From a virus: 32,705 bases of DNA. The stretch is taken from the IMG/VR virus record IMGVR_UViG_3300035070_002527, positions 1-32,705 of that record; one strand, 5' to 3'. Below are positions 1-6,375 of this stretch, one piece after another. The first letter of the stretch is position 1. The number at the start of each line of letters is the position of its first letter. Below the pieces are notes generated by a model. It was not told where the DNA came from and did no database searches. It worked only from the letters and a program-made list of their open reading frames with translations. The translations under genes were made by a program, and so were the position numbers.

Positions 1-89
1 AACAGCAACTTGCAGTAAATAAAGATGCTTTTATTAGATTACTGGAAGAGTCTATTGCTAAGTCTAGTGAGGAGTCTAAAGAAGGATAA
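1..89 (+). CDS. C-terminal end of an unidentified protein (5' partial)
   Basis: The frame is open from base 3 and ends at the TAA at 87-89, giving 28 residues that end in a Glu/Ser/Lys-rich helix (IAKSSEESKEG). The stop overlaps the next start as TAATG, so it belongs to the same operon. The fragment is too short to assign. If the genome is circular it could lie just downstream of the tail fibre that leaves the right edge, but the window cannot show that. Confidence 0.55.
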   Translation, partial: QQLAVNKDAFIRLLEESIAKSSEESKEG

Positions 90-379
90 TGATAGTCCGT
101 CAATGTGCCTATGATCACAATGTGGTTATTCATAAAAACACCAAACCAAATATGGTAAAGTCTATTGTAAGATCAGATGGAACAGTTACAACTGTTACCT
201 ACCCCAATAGCAAAGACTATTTCCTTTGGGTTGATGATGAAATAGTAAAAACAAGTGATTCTTTTGAAACTATTGAAAAAGCCTATGTTGCTGAATGTGC
301 TAAAAGACATTCAGATGGTCATGGGCGTATTGACATTGTAAACCATAAAATTGTAAATAATAAGGTGGTAGATAGATGA
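89..379 (+). CDS. Hypothetical protein, 96 aa
   Basis: I do not recognise this protein. It is a small mixed-charge protein without a signal peptide or membrane segment. It has a YFLWVDDEIVKTSDSFETIEKA stretch that reads like a small alpha/beta fold. The ATG overlaps the previous stop (TAATG). It lies just upstream of the lysis-type cassette and is read in the same direction, so a late accessory role is possible but unsupported. Confidence 0.6.
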   Translation: MIVRQCAYDHNVVIHKNTKPNMVKSIVRSDGTVTTVTYPNSKDYFLWVDDEIVKTSDSFETIEKAYVAECAKRHSDGHGRIDIVNHKIVNNKVVDR

Positions 380-412
380 ATAAAATAATAAAGAAAAAAA
401 AGAACGGAGATT

Positions 413-649
413 TTGAAGTTGTTAGTACAAGTTATAATATCGCTATTAACTATTCTTATGTTGAGTAGTTGTAACAATGGTTGGTCAATAGGTGATTTTG
501 AACCATCACCAAGAGATACAATGTATGATTTTGTAGAAATATTAGATCAAGATTCTACTTTACATTTCTATGCCGATAATGTAAGAATCGATTCAGATAA
601 CTGGTGTTTTACACATAATCAATGGGAATCAGTTAAGGAACATGAGTGA
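413..649 (+). CDS. Small lipoprotein, possible outer-membrane spanin
   Basis: The predicted product has 78 aa. It begins with a short positive start and a hydrophobic stretch (VIISLLTILML), ending in a lipobox L17-S18-S19-C20, so it should be exported, lipidated at Cys20 and anchored to a membrane. The rest is acidic and hydrophilic. The start is not ATG: a TTG at 413 follows GGAG at 406-409 with a rather short gap, and TTG at 419 is an alternative that loses the N-terminal lysine. A small lipoprotein at the head of membrane/coiled-coil genes and an endolysin fits an o-spanin, but Rz1-like proline richness is absent. The gene could instead encode a superinfection-exclusion or other surface lipoprotein. 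It overlaps the next gene by 8 bases. Confidence 0.6.
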   Translation: MKLLVQVIISLLTILMLSSCNNGWSIGDFEPSPRDTMYDFVEILDQDSTLHFYADNVRIDSDNWCFTHNQWESVKEHE

Positions 650-959
650 AGTTAAAACTGCTAGGAGTTATCGAAGTGGCATTGTGGATGATAATGCTGT
701 CATTAGCCTCAATCTTAAATGGCTTGGACAAATTTGTGTACTTGCTACAATCATTGGTTGGAGTGGATATAAATTACTCGATAGGCTGGAAGAGCTTGAA
801 GCAGAAATGGTTGAAGCAAATGCAAAAATTGGAAGTTTACTTGATAAACATATACATGAGGAGAAGATAAAAAGAGAAGAATTAGAAGAAAAAATTTCAT
901 TTTATGAAAAAGAATTTAATATTAATCCTTTAAGCTGGGGTAAGAGGAGAAAGAAATAG
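642..959 (+). CDS. Membrane-anchored coiled-coil protein (holin or i-spanin candidate)
   Basis: The 105-aa product has one hydrophobic segment at about residues 27-43 and then a long charged heptad-like helix (about 44-92) ending in a basic tail (WGKRRKK). An N-terminal anchor followed by a coiled coil is the plan of inner-membrane spanins and of some accessory holins. The start at 642 is preceded by AAGGA and lies inside the end of the lipoprotein gene, so the two are translationally coupled as spanin pairs often are. I recall similar proteins (VEANAKI...H..EE...FYEKE.NINPLSW) from marine phages, but their function is not established to my knowledge. Confidence 0.7.
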   Translation: MSEVKTARSYRSGIVDDNAVISLNLKWLGQICVLATIIGWSGYKLLDRLEELEAEMVEANAKIGSLLDKHIHEEKIKREELEEKISFYEKEFNINPLSWGKRRKK

Positions 960-1282
960 TGGACATGATGGCAATATATGGCGAAGCTGGAATGATAGGT
1001 ATATGTGGAGCATTGCTTGTTTATTTAGTAATGAGCTTATCTAAAAAATCAGAAGCACAGCAAGAGTCTTTAAAAAATTTAGAAGTAGAAAACAAAGGTC
1101 AATCTGAAAGCATTAACAATATGGAAGGAATGATCATCAAACTAATTAATAGATGGAATGAATCAGATGCCGTACGAGATAGGCGATATGAACAGATGAT
1201 GGAAGCTATTAGTGATTTAGAAAAACAGTTATCAAGAATGGATGGTATTATGAGCCGTATGAACGGAAATGGAAGGCACTAA
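959..1282 (+). CDS. Membrane-anchored coiled-coil protein, BhlA-like holin candidate
   Basis: The 107-aa product starts at a GTG that shares its G with the previous TAG stop. It has an N-terminal membrane segment at about residues 9-27 (MIGICGALLVYLVMSL) and then a long, polar, heptad-rich helix to the end. This resembles BhlA/XhlA-type holin accessory proteins. It follows a protein of the same general plan and precedes one with the reverse plan. The role in lysis is inferred from topology and position near the M15 endolysin. Confidence 0.65.
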   Translation: MDMMAIYGEAGMIGICGALLVYLVMSLSKKSEAQQESLKNLEVENKGQSESINNMEGMIIKLINRWNESDAVRDRRYEQMMEAISDLEKQLSRMDGIMSRMNGNGRH

Positions 1283-1494
1283 TGAATAATGAAGATTTAA
1301 GAACACACCTTACAAGGCATGACGAAAGACTTAGAAATATATATTCTACATTAAATAGGATAGAAAAACATTTAGAAAGACTTAATGGTAAAGTAGATAG
1401 GCACGAAACCGATATTGCTAAAGTACAAGTATGGGGTGGAGTAGCTTTAGTAAGCTTTCCAATAATCGTAAACATAATAATGAGGTTTGTATAA
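1282..1494 (+). CDS. XhlA-like membrane protein, holin candidate
   Basis: The 70-aa product has an N-terminal amphipathic coiled coil (residues about 5-48) and one C-terminal membrane segment (about 51-68, WGGVALVSFPIIVNIIM). This is the layout of the haemolysin XhlA family, which acts with a holin and endolysin. The ATG overlaps the upstream TAA and the stop overlaps the next ATG, so it sits in an unbroken overlapping chain. The holin role is inferred. Confidence 0.65.
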   Translation: MNNEDLRTHLTRHDERLRNIYSTLNRIEKHLERLNGKVDRHETDIAKVQVWGGVALVSFPIIVNIIMRFV

Positions 1495-1670
1495 TGTTAA
1501 AGAAAATGATAGCAGATGAATTACTAGGAGATTCAACAAAAGATGAGTTAATTGATGAAATTAATAGGAATGTTGATATACCAATTATATCTGAAAAAAC
1601 AGAAAAAGCAATATTAGAAGCTCTATGGAAAGTAATTAAAAAAGTATTGCTTTCTAAGCTAGGTGTATAG
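1494..1670 (+). CDS. Small amphipathic protein, 58 aa
   Basis: The product starts MLKKMIADELLGDS and ends in a hydrophobic/lysine-rich helix (ALWKVIKKVLLSKLGV). No clear membrane span is present, but the C-terminal helix is strongly amphipathic and could lie on a membrane. I chose the ATG at 1494 over an upstream GTG at 1431 because 1494 overlaps the previous stop (TAATG) and has TGAGG upstream. Function is unknown; its place between holin candidates and the basic proteins suggests a late accessory role. Confidence 0.6.
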   Translation: MLKKMIADELLGDSTKDELIDEINRNVDIPIISEKTEKAILEALWKVIKKVLLSKLGV

Positions 1671-1960
1671 TGCCTGCTAAAAGAGACTCTAGGTTAGCAA
1701 GGTTTGGATTAAAGGGGTACAATAAACCAAAGCGTACCCCTAATCATCCAAAAAAGTCTCATGTTGTGCTTGCACGATCTGGGGGTAAAACCAAATTAAT
1801 ACGATTTGGACAGCAGGGAGCAAAAACAGCAGGTAAACCAAAGAGGGGTGAATCTGCTAGAATGAAAGCAAAAAGAAAAAGTTTTAAAGCAAGACATCGT
1901 AAAAATATAGCTAGGGGTAAACTCTCAGGAGCTTATTGGGCAAATAAGGTAAAGTGGTAA
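1670..1960 (+). CDS. Very basic phage protein (SHVV...IRFGQQG family, probably DUF6321)
   Basis: The 96-aa product is rich in Lys and Arg and carries the blocks RTPNHPKKSHVVLA, KLIRFGQQG, KRKSFKARH and AYWANKVKW. I recall these blocks as a conserved domain of unknown function in many marine phages. The start is a GTG overlapping the preceding TAG. A protein this basic should bind nucleic acid or another polyanion, but no function is known to me. It is followed immediately by two more very basic proteins and then by the endolysin. The DUF number is from memory and is less sure than the family resemblance. Confidence 0.7.
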   Translation: MPAKRDSRLARFGLKGYNKPKRTPNHPKKSHVVLARSGGKTKLIRFGQQGAKTAGKPKRGESARMKAKRKSFKARHRKNIARGKLSGAYWANKVKW

Positions 1961-2358
1961 TGGCTAAAACTGCTACAAAAACAAAACCAGCATTATGGAA
2001 AAGAATTGTATCTTCTGTTAAGTCTGGGAGTAAAGGTGGTAGAAGAGGTCAATGGTCTGCTCGTAAAGCTCAAATTGCGACAGCTAGGTATAAAAAAGCT
2101 GGTGGAGGATATAAAGGTAGGAAGTCTACAAAAAACTCTTTATCTAAATGGACTAAACAAAAATGGGGATATGTTACTAAAGGCGATGCTAAAAAACCTA
2201 GAAGAAAAAGAGGTAGATACTTACCAGAGAAAGTAAGAAAGAAACTTACGCCAAGTCAAAAAGCATACACGAATCGTAAGAAAAGACAGGCTACTGCTAA
2301 AGGTAAGCAGAGAGCAAAGTACACAAAGAAAACAGCAAGAAAAGTAAGGAGAGCATAA
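1960..2358 (+). CDS. Very basic DUF5872-like protein
   Basis: The 132-aa product has the conserved order ALWKRI.S.VK.GSKGG, GQWSARKAQ, YK..GGGYKG..S..NSL.KWT, WGY and RYLPEKVRKKLTPS. I recognise these as the DUF5872 type found in marine phages and large algal viruses. Nearly a third of the residues are Lys or Arg, especially in the last 50. A GTG lies two codons upstream, but the ATG at 1960 overlaps the previous stop (TAATG) and is preferred. It may act in DNA binding or condensation; this is inference from charge only. Confidence 0.75.
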   Translation: MAKTATKTKPALWKRIVSSVKSGSKGGRRGQWSARKAQIATARYKKAGGGYKGRKSTKNSLSKWTKQKWGYVTKGDAKKPRRKRGRYLPEKVRKKLTPSQKAYTNRKKRQATAKGKQRAKYTKKTARKVRRA

Positions 2359-2441
2359 TGCCAAAGGGAAAAGGATATGGTTTTGGCAAAGCAAAGCCAA
2401 AGAAGAAAAGAAAGTTAATGAAAGGCAAGAAGAAGAAGTAA
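2358..2441 (+). CDS. 27-residue Lys-rich micropeptide
   Basis: This very short frame reads MPKGKGYGFGKAKPKKKRK and ends in further lysines. About half of its residues are Lys. It is joined to both neighbours by TAATG overlaps (2356-2360 and 2439-2443), the same coupling used throughout this operon, which supports translation. The content matches the run of basic proteins before it. It could be a nucleic-acid or peptidoglycan-associated peptide; no family was recognised. Confidence 0.5.
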   Translation: MPKGKGYGFGKAKPKKKRKLMKGKKKK

Positions 2442-2833
2442 TGTATCGTTTTGGGAAAAGAAGTCGTGCAAGATTGAAAGGCGTAGATTCTAGGCTAGTC
2501 AATGTACTTAATGAATTAATTAAAATTATGGATGTTGCGATTATCGAAGGAGTTAGGTCAGAGGAAACTCAATATAAGTATTTTTTAGATGGCAAGAGTA
2601 AGCTAGATGGGAAAAACAAGAAGAGTAAGCATCAGTTAGGGAAGGCAGTAGACCTAGCTCCTTACCCAATCAATTGGAAAGACAACACTAGATTTTATTA
2701 TATGGGTGGCATGATTAGAGGTATTGCCAAACAATTAAATCTTAAAGTTCGTTGGGGTGGAGATTGGGATAGTGATGGTGAAACTAAAGACCAGACATTT
2801 ATGGACTTAGTTCACATAGAAATATTAGATTAG
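2441..2833 (+). CDS. Endolysin, M15 (VanY-like) L-alanyl-D-glutamate peptidase
   Basis: The 130-aa product matches the small zinc peptidases that cut peptidoglycan stem peptides. The family motif SKHQLGKAVDLAP gives zinc ligands His64 and Asp71, and DLVHIEI near the end gives Asp122 (catalytic position) and His125 (third ligand). The spacing D-x-x-H is that of the T5 endolysin. Length is normal for a single-domain enzyme. There is no signal peptide, so it should need a holin to reach the wall, consistent with the membrane proteins encoded just upstream. Substrate specificity is inferred from the family. Confidence 0.9.
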   Translation: MYRFGKRSRARLKGVDSRLVNVLNELIKIMDVAIIEGVRSEETQYKYFLDGKSKLDGKNKKSKHQLGKAVDLAPYPINWKDNTRFYYMGGMIRGIAKQLNLKVRWGGDWDSDGETKDQTFMDLVHIEILD

Positions 2834-2884
2834 GCGATAATTACTATTGCATAAAAAAGGTTTAAGTTATAAATTAGGAGAGTT

Positions 2885-4072
2885 ATGGCATATTGCACAA
2901 ACAGAGATTTAAAAGATGTATTCCCCTCAATAGATGAGTTTGATACTAAAACTCCTTTATATGGCTGGGTAGAACTATTCTCACATGGAGGATATAAACT
3001 TTACGAAGCATTTAATGTTGGATTAGTAAGCAATTTATATCAAAATGGTGAAGATTTAACTCCATACAATAAAGTAGAAAATTACTCAGACTCTACTGCT
3101 AATACAGATGAGGCTGTTGATATTATTGAAACAGCTATTGATGTAACTGATGGTTCTGTATTTGGATATGGAGACATTATCAAAATAGATAATGAAAGTA
3201 TGTTAATAACTAATATATCTTCAAATACCTTAACAGTAAAAAGAGGATTTTTAGGCACAACTACAGCTACTCACAATACTGGAGTTGATATTTATATTGG
3301 TGTAGAATGGTCAGAGCCAAAACAATGGTTGTATAGTGCTGGTAATGATTCTGTATTGCTTTATGAGGATAATGCAGTAAATCCTAACGATAATTTAATA
3401 GAATCTGGAGATGATTGGGAAACATTAAGGAGTCGTTACATTGATAATGCAGGAAAGTATTTAGATTCAAGATTAGATGGCAAATTGCCTAGAGAACAAT
3501 TTAAAGACCAAGATGGTAACTACGACTACATTATAGTCAGAACTACAGCTTTATTAGCGTGTAGCTTTTTAATTCGTGCATCTCAACCCACATCTGAAAT
3601 AGCAGATGCTTTATTTGAAGAGTCAGAAAAGAACATACTATCGTTGAATGAAGGAAGTACGAAACTATCTTGGCAAGTAACTGGTGATTCATCTCAAGGA
3701 GTAATTAGAGAAATCTCTGTAAGTGGTAATCTTCGTATTGTAGATACAAGAGGTCAATACCACGATATTTATGATCGTATTGGAGTAAAGATTACAACAG
3801 CAGGAGCTTTAGGAACTGCTAAATACTCTGTATGGTTAAAAGATGGAGATAATTTAGGTGCTGAAAGAATGAATAACAGCGAAGATGCAGACTATGTAGA
3901 TGTTATCAATGGGCAGTATCAAACATTAGCTAGTGGAGTTGATATTCGCTTTGCAGGAGATACAGCAGATACAGCAACTTTAAATGATAAATGGGAAATA
4001 GAGTTTTTTGGAAAAAATGAATCTGTACTAGATGCAGGGATGCCTTTCTCTATAAGGATGTCTCGTAGATAA
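2885..4072 (+). CDS. Head-tail connector/adaptor candidate with extra beta domains
   Basis: The 395-aa product starts YCTNRDLKDVFPSIDEFD. At about residues 185-260 it has a helical block (YIDNAGKYLDSRLDG...YIIVRTTALLACSFLIRA) that resembles DUF1320/gp6-type head-tail adaptors. A beta-rich insert lies between these parts (about 85-140, including GDIIKIDNESMLIT), and the C-terminal 130 residues look like a beta-sandwich. Typical adaptors are only 100-150 aa, so this is an enlarged version. It is first in the tail operon, just before the tail-terminator candidate, which fits a neck role. An AGGAG site precedes the ATG. Confidence 0.6.
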   Translation: MAYCTNRDLKDVFPSIDEFDTKTPLYGWVELFSHGGYKLYEAFNVGLVSNLYQNGEDLTPYNKVENYSDSTANTDEAVDIIETAIDVTDGSVFGYGDIIKIDNESMLITNISSNTLTVKRGFLGTTTATHNTGVDIYIGVEWSEPKQWLYSAGNDSVLLYEDNAVNPNDNLIESGDDWETLRSRYIDNAGKYLDSRLDGKLPREQFKDQDGNYDYIIVRTTALLACSFLIRASQPTSEIADALFEESEKNILSLNEGSTKLSWQVTGDSSQGVIREISVSGNLRIVDTRGQYHDIYDRIGVKITTAGALGTAKYSVWLKDGDNLGAERMNNSEDADYVDVINGQYQTLASGVDIRFAGDTADTATLNDKWEIEFFGKNESVLDAGMPFSIRMSRR

Positions 4073-4506
4073 TGCCTATAACATTTGTTAATATTTGGGA
4101 AACAAAGATACTGGATACAATTCGTTCTTTTTTAAATGCAGAGTTTGCAGGAAGTATTCCAGTATATACAGGAGATTTTAAAGACATGGGTAGCCAATCA
4201 ATTAGGCTTAACCCAGTAGGATCAGATTTAATTGAATACAATGCTACAGCAGAAACAAGAGAATATATTCTGGATGTTTCGTATACTTTTAAAGAAAAAA
4301 CAGTAAAAAAGGATACTTGGGAACATATACTTCGTCAAGTATCACACATAGAAGCTCTCTTCTTTAACAATCAAAATAACATCTTTTTTAATGGAAGATT
4401 CGATACGGCTAGAATTAATGAAAAACAAGAAGCCGAATCTGCTATAGAAGGACTTAATGTTATTAGATGGGAATGGAGAGGGATGTATTTAGGTAACATA
4501 TCTTAA
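4072..4506 (+). CDS. Tail terminator / tail completion protein candidate
   Basis: The 144-aa product has an N-terminal helix (IWETKILDTIRSFLNAEF) and then alternating strands, ending VIRWEWRGMYLGNIS. Size, fold pattern and position between the connector candidate and the tail tube match gpU/HK97 gp10-neck type proteins that cap the tail tube. The ATG overlaps the previous stop (TAATG). No catalytic motif is visible. The assignment depends largely on synteny. Confidence 0.55.
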   Translation: MPITFVNIWETKILDTIRSFLNAEFAGSIPVYTGDFKDMGSQSIRLNPVGSDLIEYNATAETREYILDVSYTFKEKTVKKDTWEHILRQVSHIEALFFNNQNNIFFNGRFDTARINEKQEAESAIEGLNVIRWEWRGMYLGNIS

Positions 4507-4524
4507 AGTAATAAGGGGATAGGT

Positions 4525-4695
4525 ATGAAAGTAAAGCTGAAAAATAAAAAAAATCTTTTATCATCTAAAAATTCACATTGTGAGTTATCTTATGATAATT
4601 GGTTTAATTTAAATAATGGGAAAACAGTTGAGTTAAATGCTATTCCTAAACTCATTAAAGAACAATTAACTGAAGTTAAAAAGGAGAGTAAATAA
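4525..4695 (+). CDS. Small basic protein before the tail tube, 56 aa
   Basis: This short frame (MKVKLKNKKNLLSS... ending KEQLTEVKKESK) is preceded by AAGGGG, and its stop overlaps the tail-tube ATG as TAATG. It carries KTVELNAIPKLI, the kind of short segment seen in small proteins encoded next to tail-tube genes. A role in tail assembly is possible. No membrane segment is present. Confidence 0.6.
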   Translation: MKVKLKNKKNLLSSKNSHCELSYDNWFNLNNGKTVELNAIPKLIKEQLTEVKKESK

Positions 4696-5687
4696 TGGCA
4701 ATAGATGCAACAACTTTTTCACCAAAAGAGTTTAGAGTATGGATTAAACAAGAATCTGTTAATAGTGGCACATCTGCATTAGCAACTACTGGAATGTATC
4801 AATTAGATGTAGACTCTGTAGGTTTTCCATCACTCAATGTTAATCAAGTATTGGATGTAAGAACTGGTGCTGGAAGAACATTAAAAAGTCAAGATTTTTT
4901 TCAAGATAATACAATGAGAGTAGTAGAACTTTCTATAAGTGGTACTTTGCATAATGATGCTGGTCATAACTTATTATTGCAAAATATTACCAATAATACT
5001 AGTGATCCAATAATATTAGCAAGTGGATATACTCCTCCAGACATTGCATACAATCCATCAGTTCCTGATACTAGTGGAAAAACATTTACCATAGTTATTT
5101 CTCCACCAGATCATACTGATGGAAATACTATAGAAATGTTTGGATGTGTCTGTACGAGTTTTAATTTTTCAGCCGATACAGGAACTGAAGGTGGAAGATA
5201 TAAATTTAATGCTACTGTTAAAACAGGATTAAAACCAGACTTAGCTGAGGCTACTGATCTTGCTGGGGATAATGCATATGCTAATACTACAGATATGTTT
5301 TTAAGTGGTGCTAGTGTTAAGCAAATAAAGGGTGAAGATGTTGTAATGGATTCATTTGGAGTTACTATTGAAAACGATGCTGTATTTTCAGGATTTTCTA
5401 CTTCTGGATATGAGGTCGTTAATAGAGTATCTGAGGCTATGGTAACTGCTGAGGCTGTAGTAAAATATGATGCTAATACTAAAGCCTTTGCTCATGACTT
5501 TAATACTCAATCAGCTCCATTTGCTAGTGCTTTTACATTAACTAATACTGCAAAGTATGGTGTATTAATTACAAATGGAGTATTTACAGATGTTTCATAT
5601 AATGAAGGTGATTATATGCAAGTAAATGTAGCATTAAAATCTGTTGATAATGGATCAGATTCTCTGATTGCTGTGGATATTGCATAA
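4695..5687 (+). CDS. Major tail tube protein
   Basis: The 330-aa product is rich in Ser, Thr, Asn and beta-strand sequence, with typical blocks ELSISGTLHNDAGHNLLLQN and GRYKFNATVKTG. It lies between the terminator candidate and the tail-assembly chaperone pair, the invariant place of the tube protein in siphoviruses. It is expected to stack as hexameric rings around the tape measure. No Ig-like extension is obvious. A strong AAGGAG site lies nine bases before the ATG, consistent with high expression. Confidence 0.8.
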   Translation: MAIDATTFSPKEFRVWIKQESVNSGTSALATTGMYQLDVDSVGFPSLNVNQVLDVRTGAGRTLKSQDFFQDNTMRVVELSISGTLHNDAGHNLLLQNITNNTSDPIILASGYTPPDIAYNPSVPDTSGKTFTIVISPPDHTDGNTIEMFGCVCTSFNFSADTGTEGGRYKFNATVKTGLKPDLAEATDLAGDNAYANTTDMFLSGASVKQIKGEDVVMDSFGVTIENDAVFSGFSTSGYEVVNRVSEAMVTAEAVVKYDANTKAFAHDFNTQSAPFASAFTLTNTAKYGVLITNGVFTDVSYNEGDYMQVNVALKSVDNGSDSLIAVDIA

Positions 5688-5941
5688 TGAAACTTAAATC
5701 TGGAATAGAAGTAGAACTTAAAGAGATGTCAGTAGATGATATTGATTTCTGTAATGATTTACCTCAAATGAGATACGAAGGTAATGAAATTGTGGCTATT
5801 ACTAACTTAGCAAAAGCAAGAACAGCTTGGATTCGCAAAGGTGTAGAAGGTGCTGATGATAAATTCATTAAAGGACTTAGCGATGATGATAAGAATGAAT
5901 TATCTTTGGCAGTTCAAGAGTTTCAACGCTTGGGGGAGTAG
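5687..5941 (+). CDS. Tail assembly chaperone, short form (gpG-like)
   Basis: The 84-aa product is small and acidic (MKLKSGIEVELKEMSVDDID...) and ends QEFQRLGE. It sits directly after the tube gene and before the tape measure, the place of lambda gpG and its equivalents, which coat the tape measure during tail assembly. The last sense codons are TTG GGG GAG before TAG, with five G in a row at 5932-5936. A -1 slip there leads into the next reading frame (see the long form). The start overlaps the tube stop as TAATG. Confidence 0.75.
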   Translation: MKLKSGIEVELKEMSVDDIDFCNDLPQMRYEGNEIVAITNLAKARTAWIRKGVEGADDKFIKGLSDDDKNELSLAVQEFQRLGE

Positions 5942-6375
5942 AATCCCTTACATTAGAAAGTAACTTCCTAATTGAGAAACAATGTGAGGGATGTATGTAT
6001 CATACATACCCCTATAAAGCTCAAATTCCTGTCTTAATCGAGGGAAAATATGAAACACGAACCTTTACATCAAAAGATGATGTTTGGGAGGTTATTGACT
6101 TAATAATAGCAGAAACAAAAGAAGAGAATGAAAAGGGTAATAGTTTCAATATCGCAAGTTCGGTAATGGCACAGTTACCCTTTTTTGCTTGTAGTAATGT
6201 AATTATGGATCAAAAAGCACAAAAAGATATATCAAGATTTATGTATGTAAGGAACTTTAATGTGCCTGCATATAAAGGCTCTTATGGAGAACAGCCTAAG
6301 AAATGGGTTGAAAAGAGCTTTTTACTAAATAATTTAATAGAGAGACAAAAAGCAAAGGCAATGAAAAATGGCTAA
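5687..6375 (+). CDS. Tail assembly chaperone, long form by -1 frameshift (gpGT-like)
   Basis: Reading changes from the 5687 frame to the -1 frame at the G-run 5932-5936: the tRNA on GGG 5933-5935 can re-pair perfectly on GGG 5932-5934. The next codon is then GGA 5935-5937, and the frame stays open through GVESLTLESNFLIEKQCEG to the stop at 6373-6375. The fused product would have 229 aa (83 + 146). The downstream part could instead start by itself at ATG 5995 (126 aa) or 5991, with GTGAGGG just before. Position and frame relation (exactly -1) match the conserved gpG/gpGT system. The heptamer is not a perfect X-XXY-YYZ site. The coordinates include the slip. Confidence 0.65.

Noticed and set aside
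376-468. 30-aa frame starting ATG 376 (MNKIIKKKKNGDFEVV)
   Set aside because: It overlaps the upstream stop, but half of it lies inside the lipoprotein frame, which has a clear signal peptide and lipobox; no domain or further support.
2006-2236. Plus-strand frame inside the DUF5872-like gene
   Set aside because: Out-of-frame shadow; the main frame has conserved blocks and TAATG coupling at both ends.
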